64,000 nt of DNA from Pedobacter panaciterrae. GTDB taxonomy: Bacteria; Bacteroidota; Bacteroidia; Sphingobacteriales; Sphingobacteriaceae. Positions 1 to 9,221 of this stretch are shown here, in pieces. The notes beneath the pieces were generated by a model. It saw only the letters and a list, made by a program, of their open reading frames with translations, had not been told where the DNA came from and searched no databases. The first letter of the stretch is position 1. The number at the start of each line of letters is the position of its first letter. Both the position numbers and the translations under genes were made by a program. The stretch is from positions 434,001 through 498,000 of the forward strand of contig NZ_JABMKW010000020.1 in NCBI RefSeq assembly GCF_013204795.1, in the 5' to 3' direction.

Positions 1-1
1 T

Positions 2-259
2 TGGGCGATAGTTACAATTACTACAGTAGGATATGGCGATATTTCACCTGTTACCCCAATGGGGAAATTCGTTGCTTCTATAGTCATGCTTACTGGTTAC
101 GCGATAATTGCAGTGCCTACAGGTATCATCACCCATGATCTGGCTCTGGCAGCACGAAAGAAAAAGCATAAATATGAATCATGCCCAAACTGCAGTAAAG
201 AGGGGCATGATAGTGATGCACTATTCTGTAAGTATTGCGGCTCCTCTTTATATAAATAG
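2..259 (+). CDS. Voltage-gated-type potassium channel, C-terminal part (5' end outside window)
   Basis: Reading frame 2 is open from the window edge and encodes the end of an ion channel. The filter motif TTVGYGD is at residues 7-13 of the visible part, followed by a hydrophobic inner helix (about residues 19-45). This is the pore-loop plus last helix of a tetrameric K+ channel in the inner membrane. After the basic stretch ARKKKHK there is a short cytoplasmic tail with CPNC and CKYC pairs, a small zinc-ribbon-like module. The internal ATG at 59 lies downstream of the filter, so it is not the real start. The N-terminal sensor part is not visible, so voltage gating is inferred only from the usual family architecture. 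Confidence 0.85.
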   Translation, partial: WAIVTITTVGYGDISPVTPMGKFVASIVMLTGYAIIAVPTGIITHDLALAARKKKHKYESCPNCSKEGHDSDALFCKYCGSSLYK

Positions 260-491
260 CTTTGCTTATACCTGCGAATATGCGGTGGGAACCAGAAAGG
301 TATAATGATTGTGGTTTTAGGTTAAACTAGTTTCAAACCTAAAGAGAACGCAGCAGCACTGATAATCAAATAGCAGTTTTATGGTATTTTGATGTAATTT
401 CAATGGCCGCAGGCCTTCTTAAATAAACCTTTATAACTATATTAGGGCAAGACAGTTTATAAATTTTCATTTTATATATCATTTCCAATCT
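260..491. other. Intergenic stretch, no gene seen
   Basis: AT-rich spacer between the channel gene and the next lipoprotein gene. The only structure I see is a short GGCC-GCA-GGCC inverted repeat near 404-414, too weak to call a terminator. Confidence 0.4.
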
Positions 492-1154
492 ATGCGTTCT
501 GCGATCTCTTCTTCAATAATTTGTTTAACGCTCTTAATGAATTTGTTATACGGATGTCGATTATCCAACAAAAACATTTCAGGAAAACATTTTATGACTC
601 TTTTTGATGGCAGAACTTTTAATGGCTGGGAAGGCGACACCATTAGAACCTGGCAGATTAAGGACGGTGTAATAACTGGCGGATCTTTATCTCAGGAAGT
701 TCCCGAAAACGATTTCCTGGTAACTTCAAACATTTATAACGATTTTAAATTACGTCTGAAATTTAAGTTAACGGGTAACCAGGGATTTGTAAATGCAGGC
801 GTGCAATTCAGGAGTCAAAGATTAACTAATCCACCTAATGAAATGAAAGGTTACCAGGGTGATATCGGTCCTGGTTATTGGGCAAGCCTGTATGATGAAT
901 CCCGTAGAAATATAACCTTAGCTATGCCAGATTCTACACTGATTGCAAAAACCCTTAAACCAGACGACTGGAATGATTTTGAGATTCTTGCCGAAGGCAA
1001 CCGGATCCGTATTTTTTTGAATGGCCATCAGACGATAGATTACAAAGAAACAGACCCTAATATTCCACAATCCGGTTATATAGGGCTTCAAATCCATGGT
1101 GGTGGTAAAGCGATTGTCTGTTATAAAGATATCATGATTGAAAAGTTACGCTAA
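492..1154 (+). CDS. DUF1080 (3-keto-disaccharide hydrolase-like) lipoprotein
   Basis: 220 aa. The N-terminus is a lipoprotein signal ending in LLYGC (Cys22), so it is probably anchored in the outer membrane or periplasm. The rest fits the DUF1080 concanavalin-like beta-sandwich: the opening LFDGRTFNGW (about 37-46), a central strand with GFVNAGVQFRS, and the closing GYIGLQIHGGG. Family members are often secreted sugar-active proteins, some acting on 3-keto-glycosides. A second DUF1080 protein lies at 55.4-56.3 kb on the other strand. Neighbours on both sides are unrelated, so it looks monocistronic. Substrate unknown. Confidence 0.82.
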   Translation: MRSAISSSIICLTLLMNLLYGCRLSNKNISGKHFMTLFDGRTFNGWEGDTIRTWQIKDGVITGGSLSQEVPENDFLVTSNIYNDFKLRLKFKLTGNQGFVNAGVQFRSQRLTNPPNEMKGYQGDIGPGYWASLYDESRRNITLAMPDSTLIAKTLKPDDWNDFEILAEGNRIRIFLNGHQTIDYKETDPNIPQSGYIGLQIHGGGKAIVCYKDIMIEKLR

Positions 1155-1268
1155 AGTAGTCCTGATGTATTGGAAGAAGGGACTTTATGCTTATCTTATT
1201 AATATGAAAAATCCAGACAAGATCAGGGAACGTATATTTAACCTAATCATTTACCTAAAAGAGAATCT

Positions 1269-1835
1269 ATGAGCTATGAAATATTATTTATTCAGGGTGC
1301 CGGGAATGTATCAACATCGCAGGAGCAAGTAATTATAGATGCGCTGAGGAATAATCTTGGCGATAAATTTACAATTACATATCCACCAATGCCGGATACT
1401 GAACATCCTGCCTTCCTGGATTGGGAAGCAGTTTTAGAAACCAGTCTCAATAGTTTGTCAGGTAAGGTTATTCTCCTTGGTCATTCCTTAGGAGGCTCCA
1501 TTATATTGAAATATTTTACCAGACAGCCTGTGCCAGACAAAGTAATAGGAATGATCCTATTTGGCGTTCCTTATTGGAAGGATCAGAATTGGGATGTCTC
1601 TGAATATGCAATAGAAGATGATCTGCTAAGTAAGCTCAGCACACTGGATAATATTTATTTTTATCACTCAGTAGACGATGAAGTGATCCCTAATCACCAA
1701 TTTAAATCCTACCGAAAGTTAATTCCCAGAGGGCATTGGAGAGTATTGTCTGGTGTGGATCATTCCTATCATGGTGCAATCCCAGATATGATTAACGATA
1801 TACAGGATTTGGCCGACGATACCAAAGAGAAATGA
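1269..1835 (+). CDS. Alpha/beta hydrolase, RBBP9/YdeN type
   Basis: 188 aa, no signal peptide, so cytoplasmic. The nucleophile elbow GHSLGGS (about residues 71-77) supplies the catalytic Ser; a late Asp (VDDEVIP) and a late His (SGVDHSYH) complete a plausible triad. The small size and the early FIQGAG loop fit the RBBP9/YdeN serine-hydrolase family, whose natural substrates are poorly known. The gene stands alone, ending 65 bp before the convergent arginine decarboxylase gene. Confidence 0.82.
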   Translation: MSYEILFIQGAGNVSTSQEQVIIDALRNNLGDKFTITYPPMPDTEHPAFLDWEAVLETSLNSLSGKVILLGHSLGGSIILKYFTRQPVPDKVIGMILFGVPYWKDQNWDVSEYAIEDDLLSKLSTLDNIYFYHSVDDEVIPNHQFKSYRKLIPRGHWRVLSGVDHSYHGAIPDMINDIQDLADDTKEK

Positions 1836-1899
1836 TTAAGAAGCCTGCACAAATGAATGCGCAGGCCGAATACCAGTATTAAAACAATTAATTAATGAC

Positions 1900-3291
1900 C
1901 TAGGTATAGCCCAGTATTTTAAGTACCTGTTTACTATTTTGCTCTTCTCCGAAAACTTCGAAGTTGAATGTTTCATCTCTGTTTCTACGTATAATAACAT
2001 GTTTAGGACTAGGCAATAAACAGTGATGGATACCACCATAACCACTTAGCACTTCCTGGTAAGCTCCGGTATTAAAGAAACCCAGATATTGTACTTTACG
2101 TGTTTTAGGCATAAATACGCTATTCATGTGCGCTTCCTGGTTGTAGTAATCCTGTCCGTCGCAGGTAATCCCGCCTAAATTTACCCTTTCATATTCTGCA
2201 TCCCAGTTGTTTACCGGAAGTAAAATATATTTCTGGTTCAATGCCCAAACATCAGGAAGATTTGTAATAAATGAACCATCAAGCATTAGCCACTTTTCTC
2301 TATCGTTTTGTTGTTTACGACCTAATACTTTGTACAAAATACCCGAAGCCTCTGCAACAGTGTACTTTCCAAATTCGGTAATAATGTCTGGTTCAACAAC
2401 ATCATGCTCAGCACAAATCTCTTTAATCCTTTTTACGATCTCATTTACCATGTATTCGTAATCGAAATCGAATACCAATGAATCTTTAAATGGCATACCA
2501 CCACCAATATCTAAAGTATCCAGTTCCGGATTAATCTTTTTGAACTTACAGTAAAGGGTAACGTATTTTTCTAATTCATTCCAATAATAAGGAGAGTCGG
2601 TAATACCCGAATTGATAAAGAAGTGTAACAGTTTTACCCTGAAATTTGGATTAGCAGAGATTTTGTTGTTGTAAAACTCGATTACATCTTCTAGCCGAAC
2701 GCCTAATCTTGAAGTATAGAATTGCGAATCGGGTTGTTCCTCAGCTGCAATCCGGATACCAAGATTACATGGCGTATCCAATTCAACCTCATCATCAAAA
2801 AGATTAAATTCTTCTTTATTATCTAAAACCGGGATGATGTTTTTATATCCATCATGCAACATATCGATAATATATTGCTTGTATTGATACGTTTTAAAAC
2901 CGTTACATATTACGGTTATGTCTTTTGTTAAAGCGCCTTTTTTCTCTAATGCCTCAATCATTGGCATATCAAAAGCAGATGAAGTTTCTAAGTGAATGCC
3001 ATTTTTAAGTGCCTCTTCTACAATGTGACGGAAGTGAGAACTTTTGGTGCAATAACAATACTTATAATCTCCGCGATAGTTGTTCTTGATGATAGCCGTC
3101 TGGAACAACAACTTGGCTTGCTGGATCTTTTTACTAATCAAAGGGAGGTAAGTAAAACGTAATGGCGTACCATAGGTTTCAATCATTTCCATTAGATTTA
3201 GATCTTGAAAATATAATTCGTCGTCTATAACGCTGAAACCTTCCTGAGGAAAACCAACACTTAGATCAAGAAATTCGGAGTAACTCTGCAT
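1900..3291 (-). CDS. speA: Biosynthetic arginine decarboxylase (Bacteroidota type, PLP fold III)
   Basis: 463 aa. Converts arginine to agmatine plus CO2, the first step of the agmatine route to polyamines. The N-terminal alanine-racemase-like barrel has the PLP-lysine region YCTKSSH (about residues 83-89), glycine-rich LDIGGGMPF (about 258-266), and a late YGGIHHCLLPSP segment. It is shorter than the about 650-aa E. coli SpeA, as is usual for Bacteroidota enzymes. The gene is divergent from arginase across a 103-bp gap that holds -7 boxes for both directions. The start ATG at 3291 is the first Met and gives the expected N-terminus. Diaminopimelate or ornithine decarboxylase are the alternatives within the fold. 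Confidence 0.85.
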   Translation of the reverse strand: MQSYSEFLDLSVGFPQEGFSVIDDELYFQDLNLMEMIETYGTPLRFTYLPLISKKIQQAKLLFQTAIIKNNYRGDYKYCYCTKSSHFRHIVEEALKNGIHLETSSAFDMPMIEALEKKGALTKDITVICNGFKTYQYKQYIIDMLHDGYKNIIPVLDNKEEFNLFDDEVELDTPCNLGIRIAAEEQPDSQFYTSRLGVRLEDVIEFYNNKISANPNFRVKLLHFFINSGITDSPYYWNELEKYVTLYCKFKKINPELDTLDIGGGMPFKDSLVFDFDYEYMVNEIVKRIKEICAEHDVVEPDIITEFGKYTVAEASGILYKVLGRKQQNDREKWLMLDGSFITNLPDVWALNQKYILLPVNNWDAEYERVNLGGITCDGQDYYNQEAHMNSVFMPKTRKVQYLGFFNTGAYQEVLSGYGGIHHCLLPSPKHVIIRRNRDETFNFEVFGEEQNSKQVLKILGYT

Positions 3292-3342
3292 TTTTTATAT
3301 TTTTGAACTATTATTTATAGGGTTTGGCAAATTAAAATGAGT

Positions 3343-3362
3343 TAATTTTGTTGCCAAAGATA
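3343..3362. promoter_or_regulatory. Divergent Bacteroidota promoters between arginine decarboxylase and arginase
   Basis: TAATTTTG at 3343-3350 on the plus strand matches the -7 consensus TAnnTTTG, with a TTTG 16 nt upstream (3323-3326) as a possible -33 element. TATCTTTG on the minus strand (3355-3362) is a matching -7 box for the decarboxylase. The two boxes are only a few bases apart and point towards each other, so the two RNAs would overlap and initiation could be mutually exclusive. Confidence 0.5.
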
Positions 3363-3394
3363 AACACTTTATAAAATACACCCGTATTTTTTTT

Positions 3395-4345
3395 ATGACT
3401 AAGACTTTAAAAATTATTGAAGTAAAATCAGAGATCGGCGCCGGTACACGTGGAGCGAGTTTGGGAGTAGATGCAATCAAGATTGCCGCGCTGGACTTTG
3501 GCAGTCGTTTCTTTAAAAAACATAAAACTGTGGAGGTTCCAAATGAGAACCATTTACTGCTTGAAACCACCGGCAGTCCGTTTGCCAAGCGTATCTCTGG
3601 TATTTTGACTATGGTAGAGCGGGTAAGCGATGAGGTAAATGCCACACTAAATAAAAATGAGTTTCCAATAGTACTTGCCGGTGATCATAGCACAGCAGCA
3701 GGTACTATTGCGGGTATTAAAGCTGCTTTTCCAAAGTCTAAGTTAGGGGTAATTTGGATTGATGCACATGCTGATATCCATTCGCCATACACTACGCCGT
3801 CTGGAAACATGCACGGAATGCCACTTGCCATGGCCCTTGATGAAGACAATACGGAGTCGAAAGTTAACAAGCTCGATCAGGAAACCATTAATTACTGGTA
3901 TCAGCTTAAGAATGTAGGCAATATTGCTCCAAAAATTAATTATCGTGACTTGGTATTGATTTCTGCAAGGGATATGGAGAAACCTGAGGAATACCTGCTT
4001 AAAAAAAATAAAGTCAAAATATTTACTACAGCCGAGTTAAGAAAAAGAGGAGTAGAGCGAACTGTTATTGAAACACTTAAGTATCTGGATCATTGCAACA
4101 TGATCTATGTTTCCTTTGATGTAGATTCACTTGATCCTACGGCATCAAGAGGAACAGGAACTCCTGTTGCCCAGGGTTTAACAGAGCGTGAAGCTGGTAA
4201 TTTAATGTCGAGGCTAATTACTAATCAAAAGGTTTGTTGCTTCGAGATTGTAGAGGTAAATCCGACATTGGATAAGGAAAATCAAATGGCAGAACATGCT
4301 TTTGAGATTTTAATTAAAGCCACCAATGCTTTTAGAAACGAATAA
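3395..4345 (+). CDS. rocF: Arginase
   Basis: 316 aa. Hydrolyses arginine to ornithine and urea with a binuclear Mn centre. Metal motifs are visible in order: GDHS (about residues 98-101), DAHADIHSP (about 124-132, DxHxD), and SFDVDSLDP (about 246-254, DxD). SGNMHGMPLA after the second motif is characteristic of arginase rather than agmatinase. The next gene, argS, starts 25 nt after the stop, so the two are probably co-transcribed. Together with the divergent arginine decarboxylase, three enzymes competing for arginine sit side by side. Confidence 0.88.
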   Translation: MTKTLKIIEVKSEIGAGTRGASLGVDAIKIAALDFGSRFFKKHKTVEVPNENHLLLETTGSPFAKRISGILTMVERVSDEVNATLNKNEFPIVLAGDHSTAAGTIAGIKAAFPKSKLGVIWIDAHADIHSPYTTPSGNMHGMPLAMALDEDNTESKVNKLDQETINYWYQLKNVGNIAPKINYRDLVLISARDMEKPEEYLLKKNKVKIFTTAELRKRGVERTVIETLKYLDHCNMIYVSFDVDSLDPTASRGTGTPVAQGLTEREAGNLMSRLITNQKVCCFEIVEVNPTLDKENQMAEHAFEILIKATNAFRNE

Positions 4346-4370
4346 AAACGCTCCAAAATAAAATAAGAAC

Positions 4371-6149
4371 ATGAATATTGAACAACATATAGTAACTGCC
4401 ACTATAGCAGCAGTAAAGCAATTATACGATCAGGACATTCCTGAAAACCAGATTAACCTGCAAGACACTAGAAGCGAGTTTGAAGGACAAATAACAATAG
4501 TAGTGTTCCCTGTAGTTAGATTTTCTAAAAAATCACCTGAGGCAACGGCGAATGAACTAGGTGAATATCTAGTAGCTAACGTACAGGATGTTACGGCTTT
4601 TAATGTAATTAAAGGCTTCTTGAATTTAACCATTGCCGATTCCTACTGGTTAAACTTATTCAATAAGGAACTGCTAAGCCCTCAGTTCGGATCTATAAAA
4701 CCTAATGGTCAAAAGGTAATGGTAGAATATTCTTCACCAAATACCAATAAACCATTACACCTAGGTCACGTAAGAAATAACCTGTTAGGTTACTCTGTAG
4801 CTGAGCTACTTAAAGCTGATGGTTATGAGGTAATTAAAGTAAACCTGGTGAACGATAGAGGTATCCACATCTGTAAATCTATGCTCGCCTGGCAAAGATG
4901 GGGGAACGGCGAAACTCCTGAAAGCTCTTTCCTAAAAGGAGATCACCTTGTGGGTAAATATTATGTGATTTTTGACAAGGAGTATAAGAAAGAAATTGAT
5001 AGGTTAAAGACTGAAGGACAAACTGAAGAGGAAGCAAAAAAGAATTCCCCACTAATTATTGAGGCTCAAAAAATGCTTCAGGACTGGGAAGCTGGCGATT
5101 CAGAGGTTATTGATCTTTGGAAAAAGATGAATGGCTGGGTTTATGAAGGCTTTGACGTAACCTACAAGAATCTGGGAGTAGATTTTGATAAATACTATTA
5201 CGAAAGCAATACTTATTTATTAGGCAAAGACACTGTTGATGAGGGACTTGAAAATGGTGTTTTCTTTAAAAAACCTGATGGTTCTGTATGGATTGATTTA
5301 ACTGCTGATGGTTTAGACCAGAAGTTGGTTTTACGTGCTGATGGAACTTCCGTTTATATAACCCAGGATTTGGGCACAGCTCAAATGAAGTATGATGATT
5401 TTAAAATGGATCAGTCAATTTATGTAGTTGGTAACGAACAGGACTATCATTTCAAGGTGTTGTTTTTAATACTTGAAAAATTAGGAAAATCATGGGCTAA
5501 AGGCTTACATCACTTATCGTATGGGATGGTTGATTTACCTAGTGGTAAAATGAAATCCAGAGAAGGAACTGTGGTCGATGCTGACGATCTGATTGCTGAA
5601 ATGGTGGCTACAGCCAAGCAAAAGACTGAAGTATTGGGTAAAGTGAATAATTTTTCTGAGGAAGAAAAAGAAGCTTTATATAACCAAATAGGATTAGGCG
5701 CATTGAAGTATTTTCTTTTAAAGGTGGAGCCTAAAAAACGCTTGTTGTTTGATCCATCTGAATCTATTGATTTTCAAGGGAACACGGGGCCGTTTATTCA
5801 ATACACTCATGCACGTATAAAATCGTTACTGAACAAGGGAGGTTATTCTACAGAAGTTAATGCTCCTGAAGTTGCGATTACTGCTACAGAATTGGAGATG
5901 ATTATGTTATTATCTAAATACCCATCGGAAATCTCAGCAGCCGCAAAGGCTTATAGTCCGGCTACTTTAGCGAACTATCTTTATGAAGTTGCCAAGATGT
6001 TCAATAAGTTCTACCATGAAGTTCCGCCAATTGTAAAAGAGGAAGATAGCGCTGTTAAACAACACCGCCTGAATTTAAGTTCTGTTACTGCCAGCATTCT
6101 TAAAACAGGAATGAATATACTGGGCATAACCGTACCAGAAAGAATGTAA
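4371..6149 (+). CDS. argS: Arginyl-tRNA synthetase
   Basis: 592 aa, full length for class I ArgRS. The N-terminal additional domain (about 1-110) is followed by a HIGH-type signature HLGHVRNN in the ATP site (about residues 128-135), a KMSK-like GKMKSREGT loop (about 392-400) and a DALR anticodon-binding end (LSSVTASILKTGMNILGI). It charges tRNA-Arg in the cytoplasm. It follows arginase by 25 nt. Transcription probably ends in the hairpin at 6157-6209. Confidence 0.96.
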   Translation: MNIEQHIVTATIAAVKQLYDQDIPENQINLQDTRSEFEGQITIVVFPVVRFSKKSPEATANELGEYLVANVQDVTAFNVIKGFLNLTIADSYWLNLFNKELLSPQFGSIKPNGQKVMVEYSSPNTNKPLHLGHVRNNLLGYSVAELLKADGYEVIKVNLVNDRGIHICKSMLAWQRWGNGETPESSFLKGDHLVGKYYVIFDKEYKKEIDRLKTEGQTEEEAKKNSPLIIEAQKMLQDWEAGDSEVIDLWKKMNGWVYEGFDVTYKNLGVDFDKYYYESNTYLLGKDTVDEGLENGVFFKKPDGSVWIDLTADGLDQKLVLRADGTSVYITQDLGTAQMKYDDFKMDQSIYVVGNEQDYHFKVLFLILEKLGKSWAKGLHHLSYGMVDLPSGKMKSREGTVVDADDLIAEMVATAKQKTEVLGKVNNFSEEEKEALYNQIGLGALKYFLLKVEPKKRLLFDPSESIDFQGNTGPFIQYTHARIKSLLNKGGYSTEVNAPEVAITATELEMIMLLSKYPSEISAAAKAYSPATLANYLYEVAKMFNKFYHEVPPIVKEEDSAVKQHRLNLSSVTASILKTGMNILGITVPERM

Positions 6150-6156
6150 AGATTTG

Positions 6157-6209
6157 TTTTAACATAACACGCTCATTACTAAATCAGTATTGAGCGTGTT
6201 ATGTTAAAA
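6157..6209. terminator. Bidirectional hairpin terminator between convergent argS and CotH-like gene
   Basis: A perfect 19-bp inverted repeat: arms 6157-6175 and 6191-6209, 15-nt loop. The arms begin with TTTT and end with AAAA, so each strand ends in a short U-run. The stop codon of the minus-strand gene (6204-6206) lies inside the right arm. Confidence 0.85.
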
Positions 6210-7973
6210 ATTGGCTACAAAGCTGTCTATATAGCCCGCACGTTTGATCATCCAGGCTCTCATCTTCTGGTAGTCTGTGGTAAAGTCTCCACTGCCAGTT
6301 CCCCATTTGGCAAAATCTCGCTTCTTAGAAGCCTCAATGGTAGTTGCATATTTATTTAGATAGGTCATCAGTTCTGGCATTTTTACTGACTTAAAGGCAA
6401 TCCATTTTTGCTTAAACAGTATTTTTACCTTCGGATCGCTTAGCAGTCGCTTAAAAAACACGGTGCCAACCGAAGAAGAGTTCCATAAAAGTGCATTATC
6501 GTATTTCTCAAAGTGTGTACCTGTGCCTTCAAATCCAAAGGCCCAGTCAAAGTCCCATAAAGGTCCGAAGCTGTACTTTCCACCTTTCGGTTTGTATATA
6601 TAAAGGCTTTTTGGATGGTTGAGTTCTTCATTATCTGTCAAGTTACAGACGATAAACAAATTGACAAGTGAATTGATATCTAAGTAGTCGGTATAATTAT
6701 TACCTGGAAATGTTGAAGAAGCGATTGCATTCTCCATGACTTGAAATTCATTTTTTAGCACTGAAACTCCGCTCTCTGAACTGAGCTCAGGATATTTGAC
6801 CATTACCGGCAGGTTATAATTGGTTGATTTGAATTTCCATGGCTCATCATAATAGGTATCTAGCTCTAATAGGGTGCCACCATCTTCAATATTTACCCGG
6901 TTTTTTCCAACGGCTACCTGCTCTGTAAATGCATAACTTCCCATATACGTATTGTTTATGGTCAGCTCTACGGGAATAATATTATTGGTGTAAGGCATCT
7001 CTAGTAGCTGTCCCGTTTTCATTGCCACTGCATTGAACATCAAGGTCGGATCCAAGTAGTTTGCCAGAAGTACCCAATCTTTTTCTTCAGCCAAACCTAG
7101 CAATGCGGCTTTCTTATCCAGCTTTAAACGATATGGTTTTTTCGGAAATCCCCATGTAGAATTCCCCCGACCTTTTATTTTGGTGGTTCCTGAATAGTCC
7201 TCAAATCCACCAAGACCTTCAATTTTTATTGTTGCTTGCAAATAGTCCTCTTTGGATACAATCGGAGCATTACCAAAAGTTTCAATGTAAATATGGGGAA
7301 CGGAGGCTTCCCAGTCTACTGTGATCAGGTATTCCGCGTTTGTACCGTACTTAGAGGTCAAGGTATATTTTACCGGCTGACTGAAGTCGACAATTGTTTT
7401 ACCACTTTCCTGCTTTACGCCATCTATACTTACTAGAATAGCCTCAGTCGAAAATGTGGCGATTAGTTTCCTTTTTTGATACTTTAAACTGGCACTAACC
7501 TTACTACTGACTATATTAAAGTTAACGTCACTGGAAAGATCTGGATTGTTTGCCTTTAAAAACGAAAAAGTCTTGAGTATAAGACCGATATCATCGACTT
7601 CCTTAATAGTCACCGAATAGGTCTTCTCAGAGCCATCTTCTGCGGTAACCAAGTATTTTACAGGTTTTGAGAAGTCCTGTACTGAAATATTTGACTGCTG
7701 TGCCTTCCCGTTTACGCTTACACTTTTTCCCGTGGTCGTAAATGTTGCCTTAAGGCTGCTTATATTCAAGCCCTTTGTAACACTAAGTACAATGCTGTTC
7801 TCGCTTATTTCACTGCCAATATCTATTTTAATGGCACCAGGGTTATAGATTACTTCAATTTTAAATGTCGTTATTTCCTTAGCGGCGCTAAGCGGAATAT
7901 CCTTTTTTTTACAACCTGCTGCAATACCCAGCACAAGAAAAAGCAACACTACTTTTTTGGTTAAGTGGTTCAT
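6204..7973 (-). CDS. CotH-kinase-domain lipoprotein with N-terminal Ig-like repeats
   Basis: About 589 aa from ATG 7973, chosen because it starts the lipoprotein signal MNHLTKK...GIAAGC; an upstream Met would add 11 non-signal residues. After the lipid Cys come two similar beta-sandwich repeats, each ending in FSQPVKYTLT or FSKPVKYLVT-like strands (DUF5018-like). The CotH domain follows (about 230-580): RGNSTWGFPKKPYRLKL and the acidic WDFDWAFG. CotH proteins of spore coats are protein kinases; in Bacteroidota they are exported and their target is unknown. Convergent with argS and 41 bp downstream of the permease gene. Confidence 0.82.
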   Translation of the reverse strand: MNHLTKKVVLLFLVLGIAAGCKKKDIPLSAAKEITTFKIEVIYNPGAIKIDIGSEISENSIVLSVTKGLNISSLKATFTTTGKSVSVNGKAQQSNISVQDFSKPVKYLVTAEDGSEKTYSVTIKEVDDIGLILKTFSFLKANNPDLSSDVNFNIVSSKVSASLKYQKRKLIATFSTEAILVSIDGVKQESGKTIVDFSQPVKYTLTSKYGTNAEYLITVDWEASVPHIYIETFGNAPIVSKEDYLQATIKIEGLGGFEDYSGTTKIKGRGNSTWGFPKKPYRLKLDKKAALLGLAEEKDWVLLANYLDPTLMFNAVAMKTGQLLEMPYTNNIIPVELTINNTYMGSYAFTEQVAVGKNRVNIEDGGTLLELDTYYDEPWKFKSTNYNLPVMVKYPELSSESGVSVLKNEFQVMENAIASSTFPGNNYTDYLDINSLVNLFIVCNLTDNEELNHPKSLYIYKPKGGKYSFGPLWDFDWAFGFEGTGTHFEKYDNALLWNSSSVGTVFFKRLLSDPKVKILFKQKWIAFKSVKMPELMTYLNKYATTIEASKKRDFAKWGTGSGDFTTDYQKMRAWMIKRAGYIDSFVANF

Positions 7974-8014
7974 TTGTTTATCCCTATCAATAAAAATATT
8001 ACACAATAATACTT

Positions 8015-9133
8015 TTATTTTTCTGTTCCTGCCTTAACCGTTATCGTTTTCTTTTTCCTGAAGCTGGCGAAACTCATCGGACTCTTGGCCGGACGTTCAT
8101 CTCCCAATAATACACCCCATTGTTTAAACATCACAGTCCGGTCGAAAATGACCTTCAATACTGCAATAACCGGAAGAGAAAGAAACATCCCCGATACACC
8201 GGCAATGCTTCCACCAATGATTACACCTAAGATAGCAAACAAAGCATTTATCTTCACTTTTGACCCTACAATTCTAGGCATCAGTATATTGTTGTCCAAA
8301 AACTGAACTATTGCAATCACAATCAGTACAGTAAGCACCGGCCACAGTTCGGTAGACGATGTAAGCGTTAACAGAACACCAATAATATTACCTACCAACG
8401 CGCCAACATAAGGGATTAAATTCAGGATGGCAAAGATCACCCCGATAAGCAATGCATGCTTAATTCCCACGAAAAACAGAATGCCACCCAATAAGATCGT
8501 CATATAGCTGACCTGGATTAACAGGCCCACCAGGTAACTTTTGATGATTACTTCTGTCTCAAAAATAGCCTCTTTTACCTTTGGATGGTGTTCTGGCTTA
8601 AACCACATAAATATAAAACGAAGTAAAATATCTTTGTAGAACAGCATCAAGTAAATATAAATAGGTAACAGGCCAACAAAAACGAATACAGAGCTTAAAG
8701 TAACTGCAGCCCCGCTTGCCGCCTTACCGGCCATCCCCAAAAGATCGTCACTTTTTTCGGTAATAAACTTAAGCTGCTCTGTTGTAGAGATATGACTAAT
8801 GTTACTTATCCAATTACTTAAAGACTTCAGGTGTATGTTTACATTGTTCTTGATCTGCGGAAAATCATCTACTAGAATACCTATCTGGGAAGAGAAAAAC
8901 CATACAATAAGACCGATCAGGATCACCAGCAATAAAATAGGGAGAATAATGGCAACCGCTTCAGGAAGTTTTCTTCTAATAAGAAAACGATAAATTGGCA
9001 GCACGACAATGCTGATGAAAAAAGCCATAATTACCGGCATAATAATGTTGTTGCCGACTACTAAGATCGCTACTAATAAAACCAGACCCAATAATTCGAT
9101 TGATCGTTTTACGGTAAGAGGCATGTCTGTCAT
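8015..9133 (-). CDS. AI-2E family transporter (PerM/YhhT type)
   Basis: 372 aa from ATG 9133; an upstream TTG at 9157 could add 8 residues. About eight hydrophobic segments are visible: a paired helix block near the N-terminus, a large soluble insert (about 90-140, PQIKNNVNIHLKSL), then the conserved core with GVIFAILNLIPYVGALVG and a late GSIAGVSGMFLSLPV. The family mixes quorum-signal exporters and ion antiporters, so the substrate is unassigned. The 41-bp gap to the downstream CotH-like gene allows an operon. Confidence 0.85.
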   Translation of the reverse strand: MTDMPLTVKRSIELLGLVLLVAILVVGNNIIMPVIMAFFISIVVLPIYRFLIRRKLPEAVAIILPILLLVILIGLIVWFFSSQIGILVDDFPQIKNNVNIHLKSLSNWISNISHISTTEQLKFITEKSDDLLGMAGKAASGAAVTLSSVFVFVGLLPIYIYLMLFYKDILLRFIFMWFKPEHHPKVKEAIFETEVIIKSYLVGLLIQVSYMTILLGGILFFVGIKHALLIGVIFAILNLIPYVGALVGNIIGVLLTLTSSTELWPVLTVLIVIAIVQFLDNNILMPRIVGSKVKINALFAILGVIIGGSIAGVSGMFLSLPVIAVLKVIFDRTVMFKQWGVLLGDERPAKSPMSFASFRKKKTITVKAGTEK

Positions 9134-9189
9134 AGGTAAAGTATTTAGATTTTTCAATGAGTAACACTGAAAGGTATGAAATGTTTGGC

Positions 9190-9197
9190 TAGTTTTG
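9190..9197 (+). promoter_or_regulatory. -7 box TAGTTTTG upstream of mnmE
   Basis: Matches the Bacteroidota TAnnTTTG consensus, 24 nt before the chosen mnmE start. This position argues for ATG 9222 rather than the earlier in-frame start at 9195, which falls inside the box. Confidence 0.5.
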
Positions 9198-9221
9198 CAA
9201 ATCTATACATACACAGAACAA

